Below are positions 14,843 to 23,886 of a stretch of DNA of 26,167 bases, piece by piece; the stretch's first letter is position 1; every line of letters starts with the position of its first letter. A model generated the notes under the pieces. It made no database searches. It saw only the letters and a program-made list of their open reading frames with translations, and was not told the origin of the DNA. The DNA is from JAPKZH01 sp964537875 (GTDB lineage: Bacteria; Acidobacteriota; Aminicenantia; Aminicenantales; UBA4085), in the NCBI GenBank assembly GCA_964537875.1, contig CAZIDN010000051.1:1-26167 (forward strand), given 5' to 3'. A program made the position numbers and the translations under genes.

Positions 14843-16231
14843 ATGGCATCAGAGACAAAGCCTACCCATGGCCTGGAGAGAAGGCTTGGATTGTTTCCCC
14901 TCACCAATATCGTCATCGCCAACATGATCGGCGCCGGGATCTTCACGACGTCCGGACTCCTGATGAAAGACCTGGGCAATCCTTTGGTCATGTTGGGCTT
15001 ATGGATCGCGGGTGGGGCCATCGCCCTGTGCGGCGCGCTCAGCTATGGCGAGCTCGGCGCCGCCATCCCTCATGCCGGCGGCGAATACATTTTTCTCTCG
15101 AAACTTTACCATCCCATAGCCGGCTTTCTGAGCGGGTGGGTGTCGTTTTTTGTCGGTTTTTCGGCGCCGATCGCCTTATCGGCCTTCGGCTTTTCCGAAT
15201 ATTTCACCAGGGCATTTCCCGGGCTCTTGCACCTGGGGATTCTTGGAGGGGGCTCGGAAGCGGTCATCCTCAAAAAAATCTATGCCAGCCTGATTATCAT
15301 CACCTTCACTTTGATCCACATGAGGGGCATCGAGTTCGGGTCGAAAGTCCAAAACCTCCTGACGGTCCTCAAGGTCGGCTTGATCGTGGGGCTGGTCGCC
15401 GTTGCTTTCCTGTCGGGCAAAGGGACCCTCAGTCATCTGTTCCAGGGGGAAAGCTACCGGTTCAATTTCGGCGGATGGAAAACCGCAGGCTTGTCGCTGA
15501 TGTGGATCATGTTCGCCTACAGCGGCTGGAACGCTTCCGCTTATATCGGCTCCGAAGTAAAGAATCCGTCCAGAAATCTGCCCCGCTCCCTGATTTTCGG
15601 AACGGGAATCGTGATCCTGCTCTACCTAGGACTGAATTTGTTTTATATTTATGCCCTCTCTCCGGCGAACATGATCCACATCAGCGACGTGATCCCGATC
15701 GGAAGCCTTGCGGCCGGCAACCTCTTCGGAAAATCCTTCGAGAACATCGTCTCCGTCATGATTTCTTTTGCCTTGTTCTCCTCCCTGAGCGCCTTTATCA
15801 TCCTTGGGCCGCGAGTCTATTACTCGATGGCGAGGGACAAGTGTTTCTTCAAATTCGTCTCGGACGTTCACCCCGTCCATAAAGTGCCGGCAAAATCCGT
15901 GCTGCTCCAGGGCCTGATCGCCATCATCATTTTGATCTCAGGATCATTCGACCAGATCCTGACCTACATGGGCTTTTCACTCGGCATCTTTCCCATCCTG
16001 GCTGTGGCCGGAGTCTTCAAGGTGAGACGCACCGGCATGAGTCCCTACAAAATGCCGGGCTTCCCCATCGTCCCCATCATTTATATCCTGGCGGCCATCA
16101 TGATCCTCATCCTGGGATTTCTCCAGAGCCCCGGTCCTTCCTCCATTGCCATCCTGACTGTTGTCGTGGGTGTGCCCGCCTATTTTCTTTTTAAGAAGAG
16201 GTACGATAAAAACGAAAAACCATGTGCGTAA
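14843..16231 (+). CDS. APC-superfamily amino acid permease
   Basis: A 462-residue integral membrane protein. ATG 14843 is chosen because GAAGGAG lies five bases upstream; an in-frame TTG at 14819 lies before that site. The N-terminus shows the APC first-helix signature NIVIANMIGAGIFTTSG, with the GAGIF unwound segment that in this superfamily binds the substrate backbone. SYGELGAAIPHAGGEYIFL, the classic YAELG...P-AGG-Y motif, follows. About twelve hydrophobic segments can be counted up to the C-terminal VVVGVPAYFLF. These proteins import amino acids or polyamines by proton or sodium symport, or by exchange. It is the first gene of an eight-gene plus-strand operon; the bicupin lipoprotein begins 14 bases after its stop. 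The substrate is not deducible. Confidence 0.9.
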   Translation: MASETKPTHGLERRLGLFPLTNIVIANMIGAGIFTTSGLLMKDLGNPLVMLGLWIAGGAIALCGALSYGELGAAIPHAGGEYIFLSKLYHPIAGFLSGWVSFFVGFSAPIALSAFGFSEYFTRAFPGLLHLGILGGGSEAVILKKIYASLIIITFTLIHMRGIEFGSKVQNLLTVLKVGLIVGLVAVAFLSGKGTLSHLFQGESYRFNFGGWKTAGLSLMWIMFAYSGWNASAYIGSEVKNPSRNLPRSLIFGTGIVILLYLGLNLFYIYALSPANMIHISDVIPIGSLAAGNLFGKSFENIVSVMISFALFSSLSAFIILGPRVYYSMARDKCFFKFVSDVHPVHKVPAKSVLLQGLIAIIILISGSFDQILTYMGFSLGIFPILAVAGVFKVRRTGMSPYKMPGFPIVPIIYILAAIMILILGFLQSPGPSSIAILTVVVGVPAYFLFKKRYDKNEKPCA

Positions 16232-16245
16232 AAAGGGAGGCGCGC

Positions 16246-17172
16246 ATGAAGAAGATCTTTATTTTATCCGTCATCATCTCAGGGATCTTCGTGTCCGGCT
16301 GCCCGGCCCTCACAGCTCAGGAGAAGCTTAAAACAGAGCCTGACCCGTCCTATCGCGAGGACGCCGTCTCCGTCCGCCGCCATCCTGATGTCGATACAAA
16401 CGTCTTCCTCTACATCAACCACTGGCGGAATTCTCCGCCAATCGAAGCCCACGGCGGGCTCATCGAGCGCGATATCCTCACAGCGGGAGATCCTCTTCAT
16501 CCGCTAAAAAAAGGCGCTGTTTTAAAATACATTAAAGCTTTTCGGCGCGGCGTCCTTGAACCACTCACGAACACATCGTCGGCCAAAGATGAAAAGGAAC
16601 AGGTCTTTTTTTATGTGATATCGGGAACGGGGAGCGTGGAAGCGGGCGGCAAAAAGGCCGGTCTCGAGGAGGGCACGGCCGTGGCTATTCCGGCGGGGAT
16701 GGAATACCGTTTTTTCAATCCAACCGCAGTCTCTTTGGAAATGATCGTTGTGATCGAAGAAGTCGCTGCCGGCTTTGTCCCGAATAAAAAAATATCCGTC
16801 GGAAGCTATCATGACGCCGAGCCGGCGGTCGGACATCACTGGGCCCATATCGCCCGCGGTTTCATGTACGACATCCCGCCAAAATTCTCGAACCCGATGG
16901 GGTTCATCGTCGTTTCGATTGATAAATTCGACATCGCTCAACCGCATACGCACGGCCCCGGGACCGAAGAGATCTGGTGTCAGATCAAAGGAAAAAGCCT
17001 TCTCTTTTTCGGAAACCGCCTTCTCTGGCAGGAGCCCGGCGAAGCCTTCCTCATTCCGCCCAACAACAAGGTCCCCCATAGCTCGATCAATCATACGGAA
17101 GAAACCATGTTCTGGCTCTTTATGGGCTGCCGGCATCCTGAAGATGCAGCCAAGGAAAACCTCAAAGACTAG
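16246..17172 (+). CDS. Bicupin lipoprotein (copy 1)
   Basis: A 308-residue protein from ATG 16246 (GGGAGG five bases upstream). The signal ends in the lipobox VSGC, predicting a lipoprotein. Two cupin domains follow. The first (about 95-170) contains EQVFFYVISGTGSVEAGGKK and IPAGMEYRFFN but has lost the metal histidines. The second retains them: His234 and His236 in QPHTHGPGTEEIW, Glu241 or Glu242, and His278 in NNKVPHSSIN. It therefore probably binds one metal, in the C-terminal domain. Its closest relative is the gene at 20992 in the same operon, with very high similarity over nearly the whole length. Both are in the same transcript as a Tat-DUF362 protein. The reaction is unknown; cupins include dioxygenases, isomerases, lyases and binding proteins. 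Confidence 0.85.
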   Translation: MKKIFILSVIISGIFVSGCPALTAQEKLKTEPDPSYREDAVSVRRHPDVDTNVFLYINHWRNSPPIEAHGGLIERDILTAGDPLHPLKKGAVLKYIKAFRRGVLEPLTNTSSAKDEKEQVFFYVISGTGSVEAGGKKAGLEEGTAVAIPAGMEYRFFNPTAVSLEMIVVIEEVAAGFVPNKKISVGSYHDAEPAVGHHWAHIARGFMYDIPPKFSNPMGFIVVSIDKFDIAQPHTHGPGTEEIWCQIKGKSLLFFGNRLLWQEPGEAFLIPPNNKVPHSSINHTEETMFWLFMGCRHPEDAAKENLKD

Positions 17173-17181
17173 GAGATGTCC

Positions 17182-18246
17182 ATGGCGGAGAACAAAAACC
17201 ATTGGAACCGGCGCGATTTTTTGAAAGGCATCGGCCTGGGCGTGATCGGATACACGGCCTTGGCCAAAAAAGCCCCGAGTTTTCCGCTGTTTCAGTCGGA
17301 ACCAGCCACGCCGCAGCTCGGCACCGGACACCTCTTCCAAAAAGCGGCCGCGCCGGCCCTGGTCAGCCTAGTCAAGGGCAATGACCGGCGCGAGATCGTG
17401 TATAAATCCTTGCAGCTCATCGAAGATGAAATCCTCGCCTCGATCGGCAATAAAAAGATCATGATCAAGCCCAACGTCGTGACGCCCATCAACCCCTTGG
17501 GCTCGCTTCATGTGGACGCCGTCAGGGCTATCCTGGATTTTTTAGCCTCCCATTACAAAAACCAAATCCTCATCGGAGAAGCCGCGACCATCAACACCAT
17601 GGAAGGCTACAAGAACTACGGTTATTTCGCCCTCGAAAAAGAATACAAGGTGAAGTTGGTCGACCTCAACCTGACGCCCTATCAAACCCGCTACGTCATC
17701 AACAAGGACAACAAGCCGATCCCGATCCGGATCATCTCGTCCTTTCTGGACCCGGATCTTTACATCATCTCCGCGGCGCGGATGAAGACGCACAATATCG
17801 TGCTCGTGACCCTGTCGCTCAAAAACATCCTTCTCGGTGCTCCTCTGAACGATTATAAAAAGAACGACAAGAGCCTGATGCACACCAACCTCGTCACGAC
17901 GGCCAATGATATCTGCCATTTCAACATGTTTCACATCGCCCAAGAGGTTTTTCCGGACCTGGCCGTTATCGACGGCTTCGAGGCCATGGAAGGCAAGGGA
18001 CCTGCCTGGGGAACGCCTTTGGAAGCGCGCCTGGCCATTGCCAGCCGCGACGCCGTCGCCGCAGATACCCTGGCCACAAAAGTCATGGGGTTCGACCCCA
18101 AGAAGATTAATTATCTAACGGCCATGAACGAAGCCGGCCTGGGCCAGGGCGATCTCGAAAAAATCAAAGTCCTCGGCACCCCCCTCGACCAATGCCTCTA
18201 TCACTTCAAGGTCGATGAAAAGACTGCGGAAATCTATAAGCTATAA
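17182..18246 (+). CDS. Tat-exported DUF362-domain protein (copy 1)
   Basis: A 354-residue protein. ATG 17182 is preferred over ATG 17176 because AGGAG (17171-17175) abuts the latter but is six bases from the former. It opens with NRRDFLKGIGLGVIGY, a twin-arginine signal. The rest is a DUF362 domain, with IMIKPNVVTPINPLGS, VDAVRAILDFLASHY, MKTHNIVLVTLSLKN and DGFEAMEGKGPAWGTPLE. DUF362 proteins have no established reaction. Some members carry 4Fe-4S ferredoxin modules, but none is seen here; only two Cys (245, 338) are conserved with the second copy at 23887. It starts nine bases after the bicupin stop, so the two are probably translationally coupled. Tat export suggests a cofactor or complex folded in the cytoplasm. 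Confidence 0.85.
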   Translation: MAENKNHWNRRDFLKGIGLGVIGYTALAKKAPSFPLFQSEPATPQLGTGHLFQKAAAPALVSLVKGNDRREIVYKSLQLIEDEILASIGNKKIMIKPNVVTPINPLGSLHVDAVRAILDFLASHYKNQILIGEAATINTMEGYKNYGYFALEKEYKVKLVDLNLTPYQTRYVINKDNKPIPIRIISSFLDPDLYIISAARMKTHNIVLVTLSLKNILLGAPLNDYKKNDKSLMHTNLVTTANDICHFNMFHIAQEVFPDLAVIDGFEAMEGKGPAWGTPLEARLAIASRDAVAADTLATKVMGFDPKKINYLTAMNEAGLGQGDLEKIKVLGTPLDQCLYHFKVDEKTAEIYKL

Positions 18247-18281
18247 GGCATAATTCAGGTGAATCTTTCAGGAAGGAACGC

Positions 18282-20972
18282 ATGAAAACGAGATTATGGC
18301 TTTTAATGGTCATTCTGCTTTTTGCTGCGATCGGTTTTTCTGTTCCCCAGGACCGGCCCGAGGACCGGTTCGACTTGGCCCGACAAGCCTGGGATGCCGG
18401 CGATTATATCCGGGCGCTCGATGAATTCGAGTCCCTCCTAAAAGGCCCGGAGGGCGGGCGCTTCTTCGAGTCGATCGCCTTGATCACCGGGGAATTGTAT
18501 CAAGTCAGAGAAATCACCCGGGACGGCCGGTCGATCCGCATCAGCCCGGACGGAAAATACGCCGCTTATGAGGCCGGAACGCGCACCGCTCCCCTCACCC
18601 GGATCTTGGCTATGGACGAACCGACGAGAACGATGGTCGAAGTCCGGGGGACAAGCCTTGTTTTTTCGGCGGTTCCAAATACCGCCGCCTTTTTACGCGT
18701 TGCCGAGACACCTGAGATCGTCAACCTCCGCAAGGAGATCGAACAACTCGCCGCTCCGCCATCGCCGGATCGACAAACGCTGATGAACAAGCAGAGGCAG
18801 TTGACCTGGCTGGAGGCCAAGAACGCAAACATCATTCTTTTAGATATGACGGCCAAAAAAGAAAAAATCCTTAAAGCCGAAGGCCTTTTGAAAAGCACTC
18901 TTGCCTCGAGCGCCGACGGCCGCGAAGTCTATTTCGTGGGCGCCAAAGAAGCCGACACAGCTTCGAATGAGATCTATGCTGTTTCGCCCTCGACCGTCCC
19001 CAGGCCTTTGACGTCAGGGCCGGGATTCAAAACCAATCCCATTGTCGTCCCCTCCGGAAAATACCTTATTTATACGATGGCCGCCGAGACTCCCTTTCAG
19101 AAACCCGCAGCGACTGCGCCCGCCGCTGGCCGCGGCGCAGGCGCGCCTCCTGGGGGAGCAGCCGATCAAACCCAAAGGCCGGCTCAGCCTCCGGCCGACG
19201 GGCAATTCCGCGGCGCCGGCCCCCGGCAGTTTGCCGTCCTAAACCTTGCAGACGGAAAATCGACGGCCATGGCCGGCGGCTCGGCGCCAGCCGTCTCTGC
19301 AGATGGGTCCACGCTCGTCTTTCTCACTCAGACGGGGAGCGAATCCGCCCTGAATCTCCTCAGACTCAGCGAACCGCTCTCGCCCACAATCCTCAAGAAG
19401 ACGACGGAGCGGATCGGGTCTGCCTCTCCGGCGCCGGACGGCACGGCCGTCGTATTCGACATGACCTATACGAGAAACGGCGAAATCTTTTATATCAAGA
19501 ACGATGGGAAGGGCGAGGTCCGGTTGAGCCGTGAGATCGAGCCCGACCGCGCCGCTCGTTTTTTGAACCAGAGCCAAATACTCGCCGTGAAAGGCGAGTC
19601 GCGCCACAGCCGGGCTTATCTCTACGACCTCAAGACCTTGTCGAATATCCGGGTGTTCCACAACAACACGCTCCGGACGATTGCCCCCGAATATGAATGG
19701 GTGGCAGATCCCGCCGGGACGAAGCTTCTCATCGGGGCCGAGCGCGACGGCGACACGATTTCGGCCGAGCGGGGCGTCTATCTCGTCGACCTGACCAAGA
19801 AGATTTCCCTGGACGAGCTTCTGGCGCGGATCGAGAACCAGCGGACCGCGGAAAAAGCCCTGAGGGCTAAAGGAGAAAAGATCTTTCGTCCGATCTATGA
19901 CGTAGTCAAAGCGGCCACGGACAGAGTCTCCGTCACTAAAATCTACGAATACGAGGAGGCGCTTTTCAATTTCGACTCGAAATACATCACCATGCCGGGC
20001 AACAAACCGGCCGGCGAATATATTTTCAACACGCTCAAGTCCTTCGGCTACCAGCCTGAGTATCAGTGGTTTGAGTCGCGGGGGACAAAATCTGCCAACA
20101 TCCTGGCCCGGCTTCCCGGGACGGAAAATCCCGACCTAATCTACGTCATCAGTGGCCATTACGACTCCAACCAGCGCGGCCCGGGGGCAGACGACAACTC
20201 ATCGGCGACCGCCGTACTTCTCGAGACGGCGCGGGTTTTGGCCAAGACTCCCATGCCGTCCACAATCCTTTTCGCCGCCTTCACCGGCGAGGAAGCCGGT
20301 CTTCTCGGAAGTCGGGAATTCGTCAAACAGGCCCGGGAGAAGAAATGGCAGATCGCCGCAGACCTCAACAACGACATGATCGGCTGGACGAACGACCACC
20401 GGCTGGACAATACAATTCGGTTCGCCAACGCCGGCATCCGGGACATCCAGCACGCGGCCGCCTTTCTCTTTTCCAGACTGGTGACCTATGATGCGCGCTA
20501 CATCAAATCCACGGATGCGGTCTCTTTTTACGAGGCGTACGGAGATATCATCGGCGGGCTGGGCTCTTATCCCCTGCTCGGGAATCCCTACTACCATCAG
20601 CCGACCGATCTCCTGGAGACGGTCAACCACCAGCTCTTGATGGAAGCCGCGAAATTCAACATCGCTTCGGCCATGATGCTGGCCTCGAGCCCGACGCCGG
20701 TCAAGGACCTTAAGATCATCAGCTTGAAGGGCGAAACAGCTGAAGTCACATGGACCTCGAGCCCAGAGCAAGGCGTGATTTCGTATCTCGTTGAATACGG
20801 CCCGGAAAAGAATCCGTCCGCGTCGAGCGCGACGGTCGCAGAAACCAGAGCTCGACTCCAAGGTTTCCAGATCAAACGCGGCGAGAAACTGGCCGTTGCG
20901 GTCAAAGCGGTCAACGGTCGAGGCCTTTCGAGCTGGGACTGGGCACGGACGATCGCATCCATGACAAAATAA
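18282..20972 (+). CDS. Secreted M28-family metallopeptidase with N-terminal beta-propeller and C-terminal FnIII-like domain
   Basis: An 896-residue protein from ATG 18282 (GGAAGG upstream) with a signal peptide (LWLLMVILLFAAIGF). Residues about 25-60 are a TPR-like segment. Residues about 80-510 form a WD40/TolB-like propeller (SIRISPDGKYAAYEAG, AVSADGSTLVFLTQT), interrupted at about 270-315 by a Pro/Ala/Gly-rich insertion. Residues about 560-795 are the M28 domain with all zinc-site residues: His626 (SGHYDS), Asp637 (GADDNSSAT), Glu670/671 (TGEEAGLLGS), Asp698 (NNDMIGW) and His772 (YYHQPTD). Residues about 805-896 resemble a fibronectin type III domain. M28 enzymes are aminopeptidases or carboxypeptidases with two zinc ions. 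The enzyme would cut peptides outside the cytoplasm, feeding the permease at the head of the operon. The next gene begins 19 bases downstream. Confidence 0.9.
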   Translation: MKTRLWLLMVILLFAAIGFSVPQDRPEDRFDLARQAWDAGDYIRALDEFESLLKGPEGGRFFESIALITGELYQVREITRDGRSIRISPDGKYAAYEAGTRTAPLTRILAMDEPTRTMVEVRGTSLVFSAVPNTAAFLRVAETPEIVNLRKEIEQLAAPPSPDRQTLMNKQRQLTWLEAKNANIILLDMTAKKEKILKAEGLLKSTLASSADGREVYFVGAKEADTASNEIYAVSPSTVPRPLTSGPGFKTNPIVVPSGKYLIYTMAAETPFQKPAATAPAAGRGAGAPPGGAADQTQRPAQPPADGQFRGAGPRQFAVLNLADGKSTAMAGGSAPAVSADGSTLVFLTQTGSESALNLLRLSEPLSPTILKKTTERIGSASPAPDGTAVVFDMTYTRNGEIFYIKNDGKGEVRLSREIEPDRAARFLNQSQILAVKGESRHSRAYLYDLKTLSNIRVFHNNTLRTIAPEYEWVADPAGTKLLIGAERDGDTISAERGVYLVDLTKKISLDELLARIENQRTAEKALRAKGEKIFRPIYDVVKAATDRVSVTKIYEYEEALFNFDSKYITMPGNKPAGEYIFNTLKSFGYQPEYQWFESRGTKSANILARLPGTENPDLIYVISGHYDSNQRGPGADDNSSATAVLLETARVLAKTPMPSTILFAAFTGEEAGLLGSREFVKQAREKKWQIAADLNNDMIGWTNDHRLDNTIRFANAGIRDIQHAAAFLFSRLVTYDARYIKSTDAVSFYEAYGDIIGGLGSYPLLGNPYYHQPTDLLETVNHQLLMEAAKFNIASAMMLASSPTPVKDLKIISLKGETAEVTWTSSPEQGVISYLVEYGPEKNPSASSATVAETRARLQGFQIKRGEKLAVAVKAVNGRGLSSWDWARTIASMTK

Positions 20973-20991
20973 GTTTGACAGGGAGGATCAC

Positions 20992-21903
20992 ATGAAAACA
21001 GCCGTTTTATGGCCGACGATGATTTTTCTCGTCGCGGTCCTCGGCGGAGTGTCTGCGCTAATGGCCCAGCAAAAGCTCGCCGTCGAGCCCGACCCGTCCT
21101 TTCGCGAAGACGCCGTCTCCAACCACCGCCATCCTGATGTCGACACGGATATCTTCCTCTATATCAACCATTGGCGGAACTCTCTGCCGGTCGAAGGACA
21201 CGGCGGGCTGATCGAGCGGGACATCCTTACGCCCGGAGATCCTCTCCGTCCGCCCCGAAAGGGCGCCGCCTTGAAATACATCACTGGGTATAAGCGGGCC
21301 GCCCTGGAGCCGCGCACAAACACCCGGCCGTTCAAACACGACAAAGAGCAGGTTTTTTTCTATGTTATGTCGGGAACAGGACAAGTGGAAGCCGGCCGCA
21401 AGAAGGCCCCTGTCGAGGAGGGAACGGCCGTCTTTCTCCCCGCGGGACTCGAATACCGTTTTTCGAACCCGGCCGAGGCGACCTTGGAAATGATCATGGT
21501 CATCGAAGAGATCACTCCGGGTTTCATGGCGAACAAGGAAATGTCCGTGGGAAGCTATCACAACTCCATCCCAAATGTCGGGATGCACTGGGCCCATATC
21601 GGCCGCGGGTTTAACTACGATATCGCCCCGAAATTCGCCAACCCCGTCGGCTTCGCCATCGTCTCCATCGATAAATTCGACATCGCCCAGCCCCATGTCC
21701 ACGGCCCGGGATGCGAAGAGATTTGGTGCCAGTTGAAAGGCAGAAGCCTGCTGCTGTTTGGAAACCGACTGTTATGGCAGGAGCCGGGAGAGGCATTCCT
21801 GATCCCGCCGAATAACAAAGTACCCCACGGCTCGATCAACCACACGGACGGGCCTATGCTCTGGCTTTACATGGGGAATCGGCACGACCGGCTCGGGAAA
21901 TAA
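20992..21903 (+). CDS. Secreted bicupin protein (copy 2)
   Basis: A 303-residue paralogue of the bicupin lipoprotein at 16246, with GGGAGG five bases before ATG 20992. The N-terminus is a cleavable-type signal (TMIFLVAVLGGVSALMA) without a lipobox Cys, so this copy is probably soluble or only loosely attached, unlike copy 1. The N-terminal cupin again lacks the His pair (KHDKEQVFFYVMSGTG retains a single His). The C-terminal cupin has His235 and His237 (QPHVHGPGCEEIWC), Glu242/243 and His279 (VPHGSIN). The two copies share long identical stretches such as VSIDKFDIAQPH and NRLLWQEPGEAFLIPPNNKV. It lies 17 bases before the cupin-SMP-30 gene. Confidence 0.85.
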   Translation: MKTAVLWPTMIFLVAVLGGVSALMAQQKLAVEPDPSFREDAVSNHRHPDVDTDIFLYINHWRNSLPVEGHGGLIERDILTPGDPLRPPRKGAALKYITGYKRAALEPRTNTRPFKHDKEQVFFYVMSGTGQVEAGRKKAPVEEGTAVFLPAGLEYRFSNPAEATLEMIMVIEEITPGFMANKEMSVGSYHNSIPNVGMHWAHIGRGFNYDIAPKFANPVGFAIVSIDKFDIAQPHVHGPGCEEIWCQLKGRSLLLFGNRLLWQEPGEAFLIPPNNKVPHGSINHTDGPMLWLYMGNRHDRLGK

Positions 21904-21920
21904 GATATGGGGAGGCTTTA

Positions 21921-23861
21921 ATGTGTAAAACGACGAAAAACCCAAATCGTTGGATATCCGCGCTCTTGCTCATATTTTCTCTTCTCGCGGTTTCCGCTTG
22001 CGCGCCGAAACCGGATTGGAAGGCCACGAGCGACCAGCTCATCAAAGAGAAAAATCTCCCGGTCCGCATCAGGAAGGATATCCCAAAATCAAATATCGTT
22101 TCGAACCTCGAAGCAGGCCTTGTCACCAATATCAACAAGCTGCCGGTCACGGATATTGCGCCCGGCGTAAAAGCCCGTCTCTATTGGGGGAAAGGAACTC
22201 TTGTCGCTTGGCTGACCCTGGAGCCCCGTGCCGAGATTTCCCAAGAGACGCTTCCGAGCGAGCGCCTCATGTTCGTGATGAAAGGCTCGATAGAGCAGCT
22301 CATCAAGGGAACCCATGTCGAGATGAAAGCCCTCGGCCGCGAAGAGCCGGACGGAACGCACGGCCGGACCCCAAGGAATGATTTCGTCTACCTCAAAAAA
22401 GCGGCTCAAAATTCTCTCAGGGCGGGAGAACAGGGCGCCGACATCCTCGAAGTCTACTCTCCTCCCCGCCTGGATTACCTGAAAAGGGCGGGGGCCGCTA
22501 AGCTCCCCACGAAAGTCCCCGAAGGGGATTTTCCGTTAAGCCCCACGGTCGAGCCGGGTCAGGTCTATGACCTCAGCGATATTCAGTTTACCGAGCTTGT
22601 GCCCGGAGCCCACTCCCGGCTTGTTTCCGGACGCGGCGCCCAGCTCAGCTTTCTGCGGATGGATCCCGGCACTAACTTTGCCCATCATGTCCATCCGGAA
22701 GAGCAGCTGATGATCGTCCTGCGCGGCGCGATCGACGAGATCATTCTCGACGGCGTGACCCGCATGGAGAAGGGCGATGTCCTCCTCCTTCCGGCCGACT
22801 TGGTCCATGGCGGCGCGATCGGCGATCTCGGCTGCGACGTTCTTGATGTTTTCTGGCCGCCGCGCACGGATTATGACGACAAGCGGGTCAAACAGCTCCA
22901 CGCCTTCCACGACGTCATTCCCGAAGAGGCCAAGGTTGAGCTCCTGGCCGACGGCGCCAAGCAAGGCCCCGGACTGGTCTTCACCGAGGGGCCGAAATGG
23001 CTCAACGGTAAGCTCTATCTTTCGAGCATGTATTTCGACGAGAAATGGAATGGCGACCCAAAAAAAAGCGCCCTCGTCGAGATGGACTCTGACGGCACGT
23101 ACAGATACATCTCGCACGGCTTGATACAGACCAACGGCACGATGCCCCTGGCCAACGGAAACCTCGCCGTCTGCGATATGTTCGGCCACCGCGTCATCGA
23201 GATGACGACAAAGGGACAAATCGTCAGGACGCTGGCCGGCACGTATGACGGGAAATCCATTGATGGGCCCAACGACCTCGTCACCGACGCCAGGGGTGGA
23301 ATCTATTTCACCGATCCACAGTTCACGCCGGATGCCAAAAAACACCAGCCGGGGCGGGCCGTCTATTACATCCCGGCCAAAGGCGGGCTCATTCAAGTGA
23401 TCGGATTCAATGAATTCGCCATGCCCAATGGCGTCTTGCTCAGCCCCGACGGCAAGATCCTTTTCGTCAACAACACCTACGACAACGAATCGTTCTGGAA
23501 CGTGGACAGCGACAAGGACAACTGGGTGTGGGCCTATGACGTGAACGAGGATGGAACGGTCAAGAACGGCCGGAAATTCGCCCGGCTCTTCCTCACACCC
23601 GAGGTGCTGGATAGGAAAGGGAGATCCAGCGCCGCGGACGGCATGACGATCGACGAGAACGGCGGCCTCTATGTCGCCACCTACATCGGCCTCCAGGTCT
23701 TCAACGCCAAGGGCGAATTCCTGGGAATCGTCAACACTCCCACATATCCTGTCAGCGGCTGTTTCGGAGGCGACGATATGAAGACGCTCTTCATCGTGAG
23801 TTATGACAAAGTCTATAAAATCCGGACGAACGTCAGGGGCCTAAAGTACGGCCCGCAATGA
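21921..23861 (+). CDS. Lipoprotein fusing two cupin domains to an SMP-30/gluconolactonase propeller
   Basis: A 646-residue protein from ATG 21921 with GGGGAGG five bases upstream. The signal ends in the lipobox VSAC (Cys27), predicting a lipoprotein. Residues about 60-190 form a first, degenerate cupin. Residues about 220-320 form a second cupin with intact ligands: His256 and His258 (AHHVHPEEQ), Glu260/261 and His296 (LVHGGA). Residues about 340-640 are an SMP-30/gluconolactonase six-bladed propeller with its usual metal ligands: Glu356 (FTEGPKW), Asn451 (GPNDLV), Asn503 (MPNGVLLSPDG) and Asp573 (ADGMTIDENGG). The propeller family hydrolyses sugar lactones and related esters. The fusion suggests a two-step reaction in one protein, such as oxidation or isomerisation by the cupin followed by ring opening. 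The gene lies between bicupin copy 2 and DUF362 copy 2. Confidence 0.85.
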   Translation: MCKTTKNPNRWISALLLIFSLLAVSACAPKPDWKATSDQLIKEKNLPVRIRKDIPKSNIVSNLEAGLVTNINKLPVTDIAPGVKARLYWGKGTLVAWLTLEPRAEISQETLPSERLMFVMKGSIEQLIKGTHVEMKALGREEPDGTHGRTPRNDFVYLKKAAQNSLRAGEQGADILEVYSPPRLDYLKRAGAAKLPTKVPEGDFPLSPTVEPGQVYDLSDIQFTELVPGAHSRLVSGRGAQLSFLRMDPGTNFAHHVHPEEQLMIVLRGAIDEIILDGVTRMEKGDVLLLPADLVHGGAIGDLGCDVLDVFWPPRTDYDDKRVKQLHAFHDVIPEEAKVELLADGAKQGPGLVFTEGPKWLNGKLYLSSMYFDEKWNGDPKKSALVEMDSDGTYRYISHGLIQTNGTMPLANGNLAVCDMFGHRVIEMTTKGQIVRTLAGTYDGKSIDGPNDLVTDARGGIYFTDPQFTPDAKKHQPGRAVYYIPAKGGLIQVIGFNEFAMPNGVLLSPDGKILFVNNTYDNESFWNVDSDKDNWVWAYDVNEDGTVKNGRKFARLFLTPEVLDRKGRSSAADGMTIDENGGLYVATYIGLQVFNAKGEFLGIVNTPTYPVSGCFGGDDMKTLFIVSYDKVYKIRTNVRGLKYGPQ

Positions 23862-23886
23862 TCAGTCGGGGCCAAAGGAGGCGACG

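Noticed and set aside
16522..17340. 272-residue minus-strand frame opposite the bicupin and DUF362 genes
   Set aside because: It spans the junction of two real plus-strand genes and has no homology features or ribosome-binding site.
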